Shown piece by piece: positions 32,832 through 44,200 of a DNA stretch of 64,000 nucleotides. Positions within the stretch are counted from its first letter, which is position 1; the number at the start of each line of letters is the position of its first letter. A model generated the notes under the pieces. That model was not told the origin of the DNA and did not search any database. It worked only from the letters and a program-made list of their open reading frames with translations. This DNA comes from Pinus tabuliformis. Its lineage: Eukaryota > Streptophyta > Pinopsida > Pinales > Pinaceae. Location of the stretch: the NCBI GenBank assembly GCA_031772625.1, contig CM062804.1:274319174-274383173 (forward strand), read 5' to 3'. The translations under genes and the position numbers were made by a program.

Positions 32832-34909
32832 TTTTTAGTCAATTTACATTAATTATCAATCTGAGAGTTGTAAACTGATGAAGTGTGGTGCACTATATGT
32901 GCAAGGCAACCTCTTTCTTAGTTTTTATAGTTTTCAATTTTATCTTGTTTTTGGGGGTTTTATCTTGGTTTGTTTCCCAATGCAAATGGAAATCATATTC
33001 CTAAGTTTTAAGAATACTTTAGAAGGCAAGTTTGGGTATGGATTTTAAGGCAATTATGTCCTTTATGATGACTTCCAGAACTTAACACTTCAGAGGATCT
33101 CAAAATATTCTAGTGATGAAATTAATACTTGAACAAGAATGTAAATGTGTAGCTAAACAAGAATGTAAATGTGCAGCTACTTGAATCAAACAAATGATGA
33201 ACTACTGATCATGAAATCTCTATCTCTGTTGCTCATCTAAATACAGAAATAAAAGTTAAGCTATTGCACTCAAACAAATAAAAAACTACAAACTAATAAA
33301 AGTAAAATCAATTCACTTCATTTGTAGTCCAATAGCTCGCCAAGTAGTATTTTCGGGGTTAAGCTATGGCTCTGGATATAACGTCAAAAATATGAGGAAT
33401 TGATATCTAATTGCACAAAAATAAAACTAAAATCAAATCACATCATTCATAGTCTGATAGCTCGCCAAGTAGTCTTTTAGGGGTTAAGCTATGGCTCTAG
33501 AGATAACGTCAATGATATGAGGAATTTGATATCTAATTGCAAAAAAATAAAGCTAAAATCAAATCACATCATTCATAGTCTGATAGCTCGCCAAGTAGTC
33601 TTTTCGGGGTTAAGCTATGGCTCTGGAGATAACGTCAATGATATGAGGAATTTGATATCTAATTTCAAAAAAATAATGCTAAAATCAAATCACATCATTC
33701 ATAGTCTGATAGCTCGCCAAGTAATCTTTTCGAGGTTAAGCTATGGCTCTAGAGATAACGTCAATGATATGAGGAATTTGATATCTAAACTAACTAACAA
33801 AGCAAATGAATAAAACTGGAATCAAAGCATATCTGCAATTAAAAAGCTAAGAAAAGCAAATTCAACAGAGAGACTAATCTCATGTCACTAGTTAGTATTA
33901 AAGTTGTATGAAAATGCCCGGGCCTAGCCTATCCTGAAACACACATTGATCAGTGTTAGCAACAATATACAATGCTTGAAAAATCATGTACAGGAATGTA
34001 ACGTTAACATCATAACTAACTTATGAAATATACACAGGTGAGCAAATTATGAAATATGTGGAATGGAAATATGGAAACAACATGTAAAAACTTTACAGAA
34101 AGAAAGAAAACAAAACCTCGACTAGCAGGTGCCATTTGCATGGCCTTGGTCAACACACTATCAGTATGGAATTATGCTCACACAGTCATATAAAACATAT
34201 TTTTATTGTATTGTAAAACAGAGGAAAACTCCTCTCGTTACAATAGCAGGACCAGTTCACGACATAGTGCAATGACTAACAGCAAAACAACATCAAAAAC
34301 TAACTCTACATGCATTTGCAAATGCATTATTTATAAGGGAAATTACATAACTGTTTTCTTATGAAACTACTTCAGTAGAAGACACGTAAAAGACAACATC
34401 CGTAAGCTTAGCATGATGGTTGCCAAGATCATTCAATCTATCAAAATATGGTTGTTGGATTTGTGTCATGGAGGCAGTCTACAGCTGTCAAAATGAACCC
34501 ACGGATCTAGGAATGGTCTCAGATCCTTCACGTGTTGAAAAACAGAGACCTGCTTGCCGTAGAACTCCTTCGTTTGACCACCGTTTGACCAAGGGCTTCC
34601 TTTGTAAATTTGGCTGAACCAATAGGACCTGATCCATGTCTAGATCATTCCTGAACTGTACATGTGCCTCGTTTTGCTTGATGACACCTGTAATATAGAG
34701 ATCAACAAAAACAGCTGCGGAAAGTGGCTGTATTCCGCAGCTAATGAGCAAAATCTAATTCAAGTAGCAAACACAAAAACATAGTTAGAAAACCACTTAA
34801 ATTCTCTTTTAGAATCAATATGAAATGATCTTTGATAACTTATGTGGTACTCGTGAGGGGAAAAAGTCTAGGGAAATATGTAGGAGAGATGTAGTTTCAG
34901 GGCTCAACA
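32832..34909 (-). repeat. 5' LTR of the Athila-like element
   Basis: Plus strand TTTTTAGTCAATTTA (first TG changed) to GGGCTCAACA, 2078 bp, followed by the TGCAT duplication. Homologous to 22051-24164 along its length. Confidence 0.9.
33324..33790. repeat. Four 126-bp tandem repeats in the 5' LTR
   Basis: Same unit as in the 3' LTR, beginning at 33324, about 33449, 33575 and 33701. Both LTRs therefore keep four copies. Confidence 0.93.
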
Positions 34910-34914
34910 TGCAT
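34910..34914. repeat. Right target duplication of the Athila-like element (TGCAT)
   Basis: Matches 22046-22050. On the minus strand the Outer RT reads FGLKNA up to this point and resumes NAPAIF at 22045. Confidence 0.9.
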
Positions 34915-35604
34915 TCTTCAACCCAAACGGCATTACAGTGTACTGAAAAAACCCCACTTAGTCACGAAGGTTGTCTTTCTCCTATCCTACGACGTGATTT
35001 TGATCTGGTGGTATCTCGAGAACCCATCAGTGAAGGAATATGCTTCATGGCTACCTACATTGTCCAACACTTCATGAGTGAACACAGTCGAGAAAGGATC
35101 ATTTACGCAACCGTCGTTCAACTTTCTAAGATCCACGCATATCCTCATTTCATCCTTCTACTTTTTCTCCTGTAGCACCATTGGGCTTACCCAATTAGAT
35201 TCTTCCACTGGCTCAATGATACCTACCCCAAGCATATTGTCTAGCTCTAAATGGACCTTCTCCTTATATTTCAGATTCAAATAGTAAGGCTTTTGCTTAA
35301 TCGGCTTCAAGTCAAGTTTCAATGTGATCTTCATCATACCTAGGTCCCCGATTATCCATTTAAGGTTCGTAAACTTGGTAGGGAATAAAACCTGGTATTC
35401 ATGGAGCAATTCAGTGACCTTATCCATCATCATGTCGTTATAGCAATCTCCAATCTTCATGAAATTGGGTTCTTCCTCAGTACCAATGTTTACTTGTTTC
35501 ATTTTCAGCAACACAGTTATATTAGGGTTCTCAATCTGTAACCCTTCAACCTGAAGGTGACTTTCTTTTTCCAGAATGTTAATCTTCCGTGGATCCTCAT
35601 CCAC
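34915..35604 (-). pseudogene. Outer element RT first half
   Basis: The open part 35604-35158 reads VTELLHEYQVLFPTKF, IIGDLGMMKITLKLD, YYLNLKYKEKVHLELD and GIIEPVEESNWVSPMV, the N-terminal RT region of this gypsy group. A decayed segment follows, ending QYTVMPFGLKNA at 34915, where the Athila-like element begins. Several stops lie between 35157 and 34940. RT fingers and palm are thus split over 12.9 kb. Confidence 0.82.
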
Positions 35605-36450
35605 TTATTCAACAATTACATTATAACATTCTAGCGCATGACTCAGCTGAGTAGCCCATTCACGCTGAATTAGGTCTAATGGATCCTACCGTATCCTTAA
35701 TATTTTTTATTTCACCTATTGTAGCGCTTCATCAATATTGTCAAACCTATCGTCAAAACTTAAAGTCGTCATGAATCCTTTGTGTAGGATATCCCATTCA
35801 CCTGTCCCATGGTAGAGCTCTGTTTCTATGTACCAATTCATCGGGACAACATCCATGGTATGATTGAACAAGTGCATCCATTCAAGTTGGGGCTTTTCTA
35901 TATAAGCCTGGAACCATTTGGCCAAATGTGCACGCAGATCATCCTACCTTCCATACTATTTTGTCATTTGCATCTTTGGCTTCCTAAAGCGAGTTCTCAT
36001 CATTCTCCTTAATTCGCGCCAATAATCAAAGCTTCCCTTATGCGTGCCCCACCGCCTTGTAGGCATAGTGCATAGTGCCCAGTCCAATGGCTGGGATTGC
36101 TGCTTTTCTGGTACCTCCCTTTAAAATGCATCCAAAAAGATATCTACCTCATTTAAGCAATCATAAGTAGGTAGATTTTTTACCTCTGATGACACACAAT
36201 GCAACAACCAAGTCATCATGTTACAACTCAATGTAGTTACCTCATGTAACTTATTATGCTAGTGCTCTAGTTCTTCATTAGAATCTGAGGTGCATGAACT
36301 CTCGTGATCCCACGTAATTATTCCATCCACTGTTGGATTCACCCAATATTGATCTCATTCCATTATCTTATAGATACAGTCCAGATCATCATCACTCTCA
36401 TAATCGCGAGCTCGTTCAGTATAGCGTGATCCTTCAACAGGATCGAGGGG
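35605..36450 (-). pseudogene. Outer element protease-RT linker
   Basis: Readable pieces include LAHLAKWFQAYIEKPQLEW and MDVVPMNWYIETELYHGTGEWD (35925-35716), a spacer found between protease and RT in related elements. Upstream it is acidic and asparagine-rich with stops. No catalytic motif is visible. Confidence 0.5.
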
Positions 36451-36940
36451 TACTATTATGCACAATGATTTCTTCTCAAAAATCATCTTTCGCTTCGTCA
36501 AATTGATTATCCCGTTCATATCAGTAGCCTAGTTAATTCCCAGGAGCACAGGATAGGGATTTTTTTCATCGACTATCTCCATTACTTCAAAATCAGGTAA
36601 CGTGCTTTCTCCCTCAATATCCACAGTCACCCCCTGCGGCCGCCCCATGGGGATGATCTTCTATTTATTGGCCATCCTTAACTAAATCGAAGACCATTGC
36701 AGTGCGAGCCTCCCCATTCGTTGCCAAGTATGCTTCAGTAGGATGTTCACGTCTGACCCCAAGTCCAAAATATCCTGATCCATTTCATACGCTCCTATAT
36801 GTGCGGTTAGTCTCATCTCTCATCCCGTTCTTGTTTTAAACTTGCCAATCTTTTGTGCTATACACAGCTCACCTGAGGTGATTCTAGCACATCTATTGAT
36901 AAGCTCTTGTAACATTTTCATAGCCTTATTATCACACAGT
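36451..36940 (-). pseudogene. Outer element aspartic protease
   Basis: QDILDLGSDVNILLKHTW carries the active-site D-(L)-G-S, followed by QGVTVDIEGEST and YPVLLGIN, the flap and ILG-type segment. Frames are broken by several stops. Gag lies upstream, RT downstream. Confidence 0.65.
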
Positions 36941-38495
36941 AACTTCATATAGGTCTCCAGGAAAGTTGTGAGCATAGAGGGGTCCATCTCCTTCTTAGGC
37001 TTATCCTTGCTTCATGAGGTGGATGCCTCAATGAAGCTCTTATTGGCTTCCATGAAGGTTTCATGTGCGCACTCCAAATCAAACTTAGTTTCCTTTGCTG
37101 GAGCTTTACGAACCCATGTATCGTCTTCTCGTTGTTTCCCCCTGTCATGTCCTGTCGCGATTCCACTTCTAAGCACTATATTTACATTTGGATCCTCTTC
37201 GCATGACTCAGACCTCATCATCTGCAGGTTCTAAGCCAGTGGAGGTGGTAGTGCCCCTTTGTCACGTATCCTAGCTATCAACGTAGGAGAGTCTTCCATT
37301 TCATGATAAAATAGCATGCAATACTTGCATGACAAACATGTTGGGTTATGAAATCACAGGCATAATCTCATAGTCCTCCGCAAATGTAGCAAATCAACTG
37401 TCCTCCACATCTACTAGGTCCTCCTCTGCATCGGCGTCTTCCTCACACCTGAAATCATATCCATACCATCCCTGCACTCTGTTCAGGGGGCCACGTTTTT
37501 GTTTGAACCCTATAGGTGGGATTCCTATCCATCCTCAATTCATAGCTCCTGTAATTATGCTCATCATGCCGTACCGATCAACAAAAATTGCACAATAGTT
37601 GTTGCGGCACCTGTAAAATCTACTAGAACAAATAATAGTTATCTGTGGCATATTTTCGTGCTACCTGATAGATAGCACACCATAACGTAGGCCCTACGCT
37701 TAGTCCTTCTTGTGCTTCTGGCCTTAAAGGCATCAATCCTCCTCTTGCAATATAGTTTGCAAAGATCGAGCAATTGTATTTTTCATGACCTTGACTCTTT
37801 AATTTCAAGCACCATAGCTCCTCGCGCACCTCCAGTCAAACCATCCTGTCCTGCTTCAGGCTTTGCATCTCAAGGCATAGGTAATTTAGCTACACATGGA
37901 TCTGCTGAATCCCTAGGTTTGGATATTGCATCGGAGTTTCATGCAATCTCATCACAATATCCAAGGCCTCTGCTTGAGTTGTTATCTTTTGTTGTGACAA
38001 TGCACCCCTTAAGTGTGGCAGTAACGAAGCAAAAAACCACTTGCGATGATGTCCATCTGTCAAATTCATGTTGGCTTCATGGATTATACACTTCAACCTC
38101 TGATCTAGTTCCCAAGGCTTCCTGATTGGTTGCATCACGATTTACTTGAATACCACAATCGACCGTGCACTAAATTCTCTGTGTAGTGATGCCTAGAAGT
38201 CTTCCACTCTAACATTCAGGTTATCATTAGAGTACTTAATATACCAGGTTAGTGTGCGATCTTGCAGAGCACTAACTAGTGTCGCCTTCTTTATATGATC
38301 ATCTGTAACAGCTTGAGCTTCTAATATAACCATCACAACGAACCAGAATTGGTCTGGGTCATTATTTCCCAAGCCTTTGAACAAAGGCATCTTCAATGTA
38401 TTTTCCATACTAAATTGTGTTGGAGGTGGCGGTGGTATGGGTGAAGTTGGAGGTGATGGTGGTGAAGTCAAAGGTGGTGTGGGTGGAGGTGGCAT
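36941..38495 (-). pseudogene. Outer element gag with multiple zinc knuckles
   Basis: Open parts 38495-38193, 38138-37890, 37829-37623 and 37166-36945 are all in one frame. A proline-rich N-terminus is followed by FKGLGNNDPDQFWF and LVSALQDRTLTWYIKY (capsid core) and KPWELDQRLKCIIHEA. Then come remnants of at least three CCHC knuckles, for example CNFC...SVRHDEHNYRSYEL and CYICGGL. A protein with this many knuckles binds RNA in the particle. Stops separate the parts. Confidence 0.75.
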
Positions 38496-39158
38496 TCGCG
38501 GAAATCCTTGTCTTATTAACTGAATATCACTTCGTGGAGAAACCTTCGTTATCCCTTCCTTGTCACCTCATGAAGGTGAAATCAATGGACTATACTCTGG
38601 ACCTTTTTTTCCTTCGTTCCTGTAAGTTTTTCCTCTCTGCTTAGTTTTGAACATCAAGGTAGCTACATAACCTGCTTTTTGCACAATAGCATTTTAATCC
38701 AAGTAGTCAAAGATTTCACATACTTACCTCTCGATCCTTTTGAAAAAGCATTAATCTACCTCGTTGTAGATGACTGAGGTGTCGACCACGAATTCTGTCA
38801 TAAATCCTCCTATGATGTGATCGAGCGAATGATCAACAGCGTGGGTGATCTTGTCCTTAGATGCTTCTAATTTTTGTATTAGGTCTGGGGTCCAAATAAT
38901 AGGACCGTCAAGTTTCCACCTTCCTTGGCTATTTTCTAGCTTCGTGATCCACTCAGACAGCTCAATTGGGAATGATCAGAAAAACATCTCGTGGATCTCT
39001 GTATATAGGTATCTTTCCAATCACTGTTCCTTTTTTAGTCGCAGGTTTCTGTTCCCCTGTGCTGAGAATTCATGGATCTTCCTATCCAACCAGTCTCCAA
39101 TCCCTTTCTTAGTTGTATTCTAGTGATATGACATCTCACATCTCTTATGCAGATTTCA

Positions 39159-39176
39159 GCCCTGGAAATGAAACCA
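39159..39176 (-). other. Degenerate primer binding site of the Outer element
   Basis: Minus strand TGGTTTCATTTCCAGGGC, two bases from the LTR, agrees with the tRNA-iMet complement TGGTATCAGAGCCAGG except for one base at position 5 and three at 9-11. The leader between here and gag (38496-39158) shows no gene. Confidence 0.55.
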
Positions 39177-39178
39177 TT

Positions 39179-41240
39179 TGGTTACTTGAGGGGGCCTGAC
39201 CCAAGTTCAACATTAATTAACCAAACAAATCCCTATACTACTGGCTCTTCCAGCATCAGCATGCGGAATGCATACTAAAGTCTCACCCGATGTAGTATGG
39301 GGGGATGCTAGAACCAGGTTTGCACATGATGAGATGGTAATGATGTCATTTGATTCCCTCTATCCTTGCCTTCGTGTAGGTTGCTTCACTCTAGGGCTTG
39401 CAAGACTAGCCCTCTATTCCCTCCTTTAATACCTTCGTGAAAGGGTGCGATCGACCTTCGTGCACTGCTAGCCTACTACTGAGGTACTTTCACGCTACAA
39501 TAGTAGTGTGTTGTGTATATTCCATAATTACATTAAGTGACCTGCTTATCTTATCAAATTATTATAGTTAACTAGGACATCCCAGGAAGTCCTAGTTACC
39601 GGGTGCAAGCCTTAGAAGTGATGATTGACGCTATGTGATTCATTTCACTAGTTTCAGTCCCACTTCTTCAACCCTGTGAGCATCACCCGATGCAATGATT
39701 GCTAAGTGAACTCTTAAAAAATCATGAGAAATTATTCAGTTACGACTACCTCTCATGGAAATGGTCATACGTGAATGACTAACTTAATGCAGTTGAATCC
39801 CAAAATGATATCTAATATAATGCACTGCATAAACCCCCTAATACTTAAATTCAAAAAGAGTGAAGGGATCTCTTCTTGAATGGTTCATGAGGCAAAATAC
39901 TTTCTAAGTTTTTGCAAATGGGGTAGCAAGCTAAGTGGGCTTTATTGTGGGGAAAAACTCCATAGTTAAGCACACATGAGCGAGAGGTGATCTAGGATGG
40001 GTGACCTCCCAGGAAGTCCTAGTTACCAGGTGTAAGCCCCAGAAGTGATGATTGATGCTATGTGGTTCATTTCACTAGTTTCAATCCCATTTCTTCACCC
40101 CTGTGAGCATCACCTGATGCAATGAGTGCTAAGTGAACTATTCAAAAATCATGATAAATTAGTCAGTTACAACTACCTCTCATGGAAATCGTCATACATG
40201 AATGACTTACTTAATGCAGTTGAATCCCAAAATGATACCTAATATAATGCACTACTTAAACCCCCTAATAATTAAATTCAAAAACAGTGAAGGGATCTCT
40301 TATTGAATGGTTCATGAGGCACAATACTTGCTAAGGTTTCACAAATGGGGTAGCAGGCTAACTGGGCTTGATTGTGGGGAAAAAATCCATAGTTAAGCAT
40401 GCTTGAGCTAGAGGTGATCTGGAATGGGTGACCTCCCAAGAAGTCCTGGTTACCGGGTGCAAGCCCCAGAAGTGATGATTGATGCTATGTGATTCATTTC
40501 ACTAGTTTCAATCCCACTTCTTCACCCCTCTGAGCATCACCCAATGCAATGAGTGCTAAGTAAACTATTCAAAAATCATGAGAAATTAGTCAGTTACGAC
40601 TACCTCTCAAGGAAATGTTCATACATGAATGACTTACTTAACACACTTGAATCCAAAAATGATATCTAATTATAGTTCACACCACGTAAATAGATAATCA
40701 TAATTGCATTCAATTATTCAACGTAATTGCATTCATTCGCGCATCACATCAGCATAATAAAGGAAATTCATACATAACATATCAAGATGTAATAACAGAA
40801 CAAAGACATAGGAATTGTCGAATTTTTCTCTTTATTCATATCTTTCAATTGTTTACAAACTTTGTCTGCCCTATGCACACAGTTTTAGGGGTCCGCGCAC
40901 TCAGCTGCGAACTTCTACCCTAGGCCTCTTTCCACTCAGTTGCAGAGCCTCTACCTACGTTATGACCCAAGACTTAGACTTCTTACTTCAAAGCTACGAA
41001 TCTCTTACATTATTCATCATTTTATGTCCCAAAAACTACTTAGAGCTTAGCTCTTTTTATACAATCCCATGGTCCGTGGACCATGGGTAGAAATCTTGCG
41101 GCCAACTTTACTTTACAAAACTAATGGCAAGCTACCCTTTATGACACATAACACCTTCGTGCTCCATTACCACAAAATGTGGAGACTCAAACATGGCCTT
41201 TTAGCGCCAAAAATTCCCTTGGGGAGTCCCACTACCAACA
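39179..41240 (-). repeat. 5' LTR of the Outer element, interrupted
   Basis: TGGTTACTTGAGGG to CTACCAACA. Parts 39179-39572 and 40669-41240 together match 12167-13146. The 1.1 kb between them is the 5S-like array. A TATA-like box (41053-41061) and perfect dyad (41068-41085) are preserved. Confidence 0.82.
39573..40668 (+). repeat. 5S-rRNA-like tandem array, 427-bp units
   Basis: The plus strand contains AGTTAAGCACACATGAGCGA, GAGGTGAT, CTAGGATGGGTGACCTCCCA and GGAAGTCCT (39967-40020), matching the 3' half of plant 5S rRNA including its C-box region. The same block recurs at exactly 427 bp spacing (3' end at 39593, 40020, 40447). The 5' half of the 5S gene is unrecognisable or strongly decayed, and the remainder is spacer-like. 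About 2.6 units are present. The array starts inside a 5S block and stops inside a spacer, flanked by ATTATAGTTAAC and ATTATAGTTCAC. These are pseudogenes, not functional 5S genes. Confidence 0.75.
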
Positions 41241-44200
41241 ATGATCTAGTTATGCAATTTGATTTCCCATTTTCTCTTTTTACCACTACTCTTAACACCT
41301 TGTTGGCCATGAATAATTCAATGTATATTCAAAACCAATCAAACAATTAGTACGTAAGTACATACACCTCTAGACATGAGTCATAAATGAATGTTACAAT
41401 GTTCTCACTTCCACACATAGCAAGTTTGTTGGGACTATGTGTACTAGGGTGTGAACGTAGGTGATTGACATGTTGATACCCCACCTTAACACTAAATCAT
41501 GACCTAATAGAATATAATTTATTTATTGGAAGCCAAATGAATTATGAAATTATTTAAACTAAAATGTTTATGCAATAATTGTTATGTTCTCATATTTAGA
41601 ACCAAACAAAACTATCAATGCACTCTGATAGGTAGACTTCTCCCATATTTCTTGATATGAAATTGTGGTACAAAATATGCATCTGAGATTGTACGATTGT
41701 GAATAAATTTGAATGGATTTCTAGATACCAAATATCTTTGTGCAAAACAATCCTGATTACCAGTACCACTTATCCATCAATATGGTGGGTTCACCATATT
41801 AATTTAGCAACAAGTTGTTGAATGGTTTGTTACCCTCTCCCTTTCTCACCTAGACATTTTATATGTCACACCTTACATGATGCATGTATTATTTTAATAC
41901 TCGCATAACATCCTTAGATCACCATAAGTTTTATTAATGTGAAAACTTTTGGTTTACTAAAATTTTGTTAATTAATCTAGATAAGTCATGCTTTGAATCT
42001 AGTGTACACTTCTTGTTAGTCATTAGGCTTCTCTCATTTGCTCTATTTCTACTTCAAGCGAATCTAGCACAACAACATATAATTTTTTTGTCATTTATGT
42101 TCTCATAAAGAATGTATAGTTTGTTTATATATAGTAGAAGCATACAAATCATTTCAATATTATCAATTTACATAAGAAATACATGTGTAAGGTCTACAAT
42201 CATTCTTCTGAAAGCATCCTCTTCTTGCTACAGATTTGAAAGGTTCCTATTGGCGAGATATTATTAATAGAACTCCTTCCATATCTAAATCGATATGCAT
42301 CTCTGGTTTGTGAAGTTTGAGGTTGCATACCTTGAGTTGCAATAATTGATGCATCTAAATTTGAGTGCACTTGAGAATGTGCCCATGGGTTTTTAACGTT
42401 GTCTTACTATTATTAATTGAGAGGAACTAGGGGCTACTTTTACACTCCCATTATGTATTTACACTGGATGTAATTTTGGGTCTTAGTCCCATTAACGTTT
42501 CTATAGAGTCATAAATTATTAAGGTATGATCTCTTCTTCAACATGCATACATTGAGATTTATTTTACTTGTGAACATTCTCCACAACTCTGACCCCAATT
42601 TAGTCTAGATTGGAAATATACTTTGTGCCTCTTACATACTTAGTTACAATTATTGGGATATTTCTTTATCCAAAAAGATACTTGTACATTCCAACTTATT
42701 CAAAATCCTTGTTTCTATTGAATATTAGAATAATGACCTCATACAATTTAGTTCCCATTAATTTGGAGCACTTTCCCAATAAGGTGAACTAAATGCCTCA
42801 ACCAGCAGAAAAACCACAATCCCAAATTGGATTGCATCATTACATGTAGATGCACCAATCAACGAAAATATATTAAATTGAAAGACAAGTATAAATAATA
42901 AAAATGCACAGTCTCATACCATGTACAAAGACCTATCTTTCACGTGCTTAATGACATTTCATAGGAAACTTCATGAATAGATCCAATTAAAGAAAACCTT
43001 CAGAATTTGTTCTAGGATGCAAAACAATTAATTAACCATCAATTTCTGGTAATGTCGATAGAATGTCATGAACTTCTTTCCTGATATTTATATAAATTCC
43101 ATCTATATACTTTAATTTTTTATTTTGCCTCATGTTAGCCATGATCTATGGAAGGAGAACTTGTCATTTTATATATTTTTGTCTGCTAGTTACCTCATAA
43201 GGGTTCAATGTTTCTTCCCTTAAGATCTCTTATAAGTATAACTTCAATCTATTTAGTTATTTCCTTGATTATACTATGCATAACAATCGTGCAACCTTTT
43301 GGCATCCAGTTACACATAAGATTCAAACTTTTCTTATGTAACATTACTCCTTTCAACACTTTCTTTCATATTTATATGACATGATCACCACACCACTAAA
43401 TCTCATCATCCAAATTTTCAATAATCATACCTTACAACTATTACAAATTTGTTCATTCATTGAGCTCGACTATGAACATATAAAGCTAGGTCTATCATGT
43501 GTAAGCATCTTAAACCAATTTTAAATCATGGTATAGAGTCTTTGTGCCCTCACAAGAGAATTTGACAATAACTTATGTTTTGGAGAAACTTCCACAAAAT
43601 ATAATGAAATAAAAATTTAATCTTCACATAATTCCTAACACTCAATAAGTAGGAACAATAAAAAGTAACCAATTTATGGTTGAACCTTTCTTATTTATTG
43701 CAAAATTATTTGTTTCACTATAACCTTACAAGGTTTCTCCTCCCCAAAATGCTATTACAACTATTCACCATAGTGTATGAATATACAATACTTGTACGTG
43801 AAAAAATAAAAATAAAGTGCAAAGATTAAATCCAATCTTATTACTATGAAGTGTGTATAAAGAGTAAACTCTTAAAATGTTTTCATATGTGGCTTACTAT
43901 AAAGAAAACAAACAATCCAGAATCGAATCTCTCGAAAATTTGACATGTAATATCATTGAGTGAAATTATTACCATGATGTTAAAAACACCACGCGAGTCA
44001 TTTTCAGTGATGCCTTCCAGACAAAATCCATCCAAGAATTAAGTGACGACTTTGCAGGGAGGTTCTTCACCATGAAACTGGCCTGCAATCCCAGCTACCA
44101 TTGAGTTTCACATTGCATTTAAAAATGTGTTCAAACAACTAAAAGTGTCAAGCAATTGGTGAGAATACTTCACAGCTTTGAGCGAGGTCAAGGTAGCAAG

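Larger units (their letters stand above)
22051..34909 (-). mobile_element. Nested Athila/Tat-like gypsy retrotransposon, full length
   Basis: 12.86 kb between perfect TGCAT duplications. LTRs are about 2.1 kb. The PBS TGGTGCCATTTTCGGGG resembles the TGGCGCCGTTGCCGGGG type used by Athila/Tat elements, not tRNA-iMet. On the minus strand gag, two zinc knuckles, protease (DLGA type), RT, RNase H and integrase follow largely in one frame. After them come an extra ORF and a basic, proline-rich ORF before the PPT. Only scattered stops and at least two frameshifts separate it from an intact element, but an integrase catalytic Asp is also lost. LTRs look about 94-95 percent identical by eye. Confidence 0.9.
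12167..41240 (-). mobile_element. Outer Ty3/gypsy retrotransposon, split by nested insertions
   Basis: Matching LTRs at 12167-13146 and 39179-41240 enclose, on the minus strand from right to left, PBS, gag, protease, RT first half, (nested Athila-like element), RT second half, RNase H, integrase, a long 3' ORF, (nested chromovirus), remaining 3' ORF and PPT. Removing the Athila-like element and one TGCAT rejoins the RT motif FGLKNAPA without loss. Without insertions the element would be about 12 kb. It is decayed by many stops and catalytic changes. No clean target duplication is visible: flanks read GTAAT and ATGAT, with another ATGAT at 12153-12157. Confidence 0.85.

Noticed and set aside
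39573..40668. Cassandra retrotransposon (5S-bearing LTRs) as explanation of the 5S-like units
   Set aside because: No PBS, PPT or TG/CA termini were found in the 427-bp unit, and the fragment has arbitrary ends. The possibility is kept as a refutation test.
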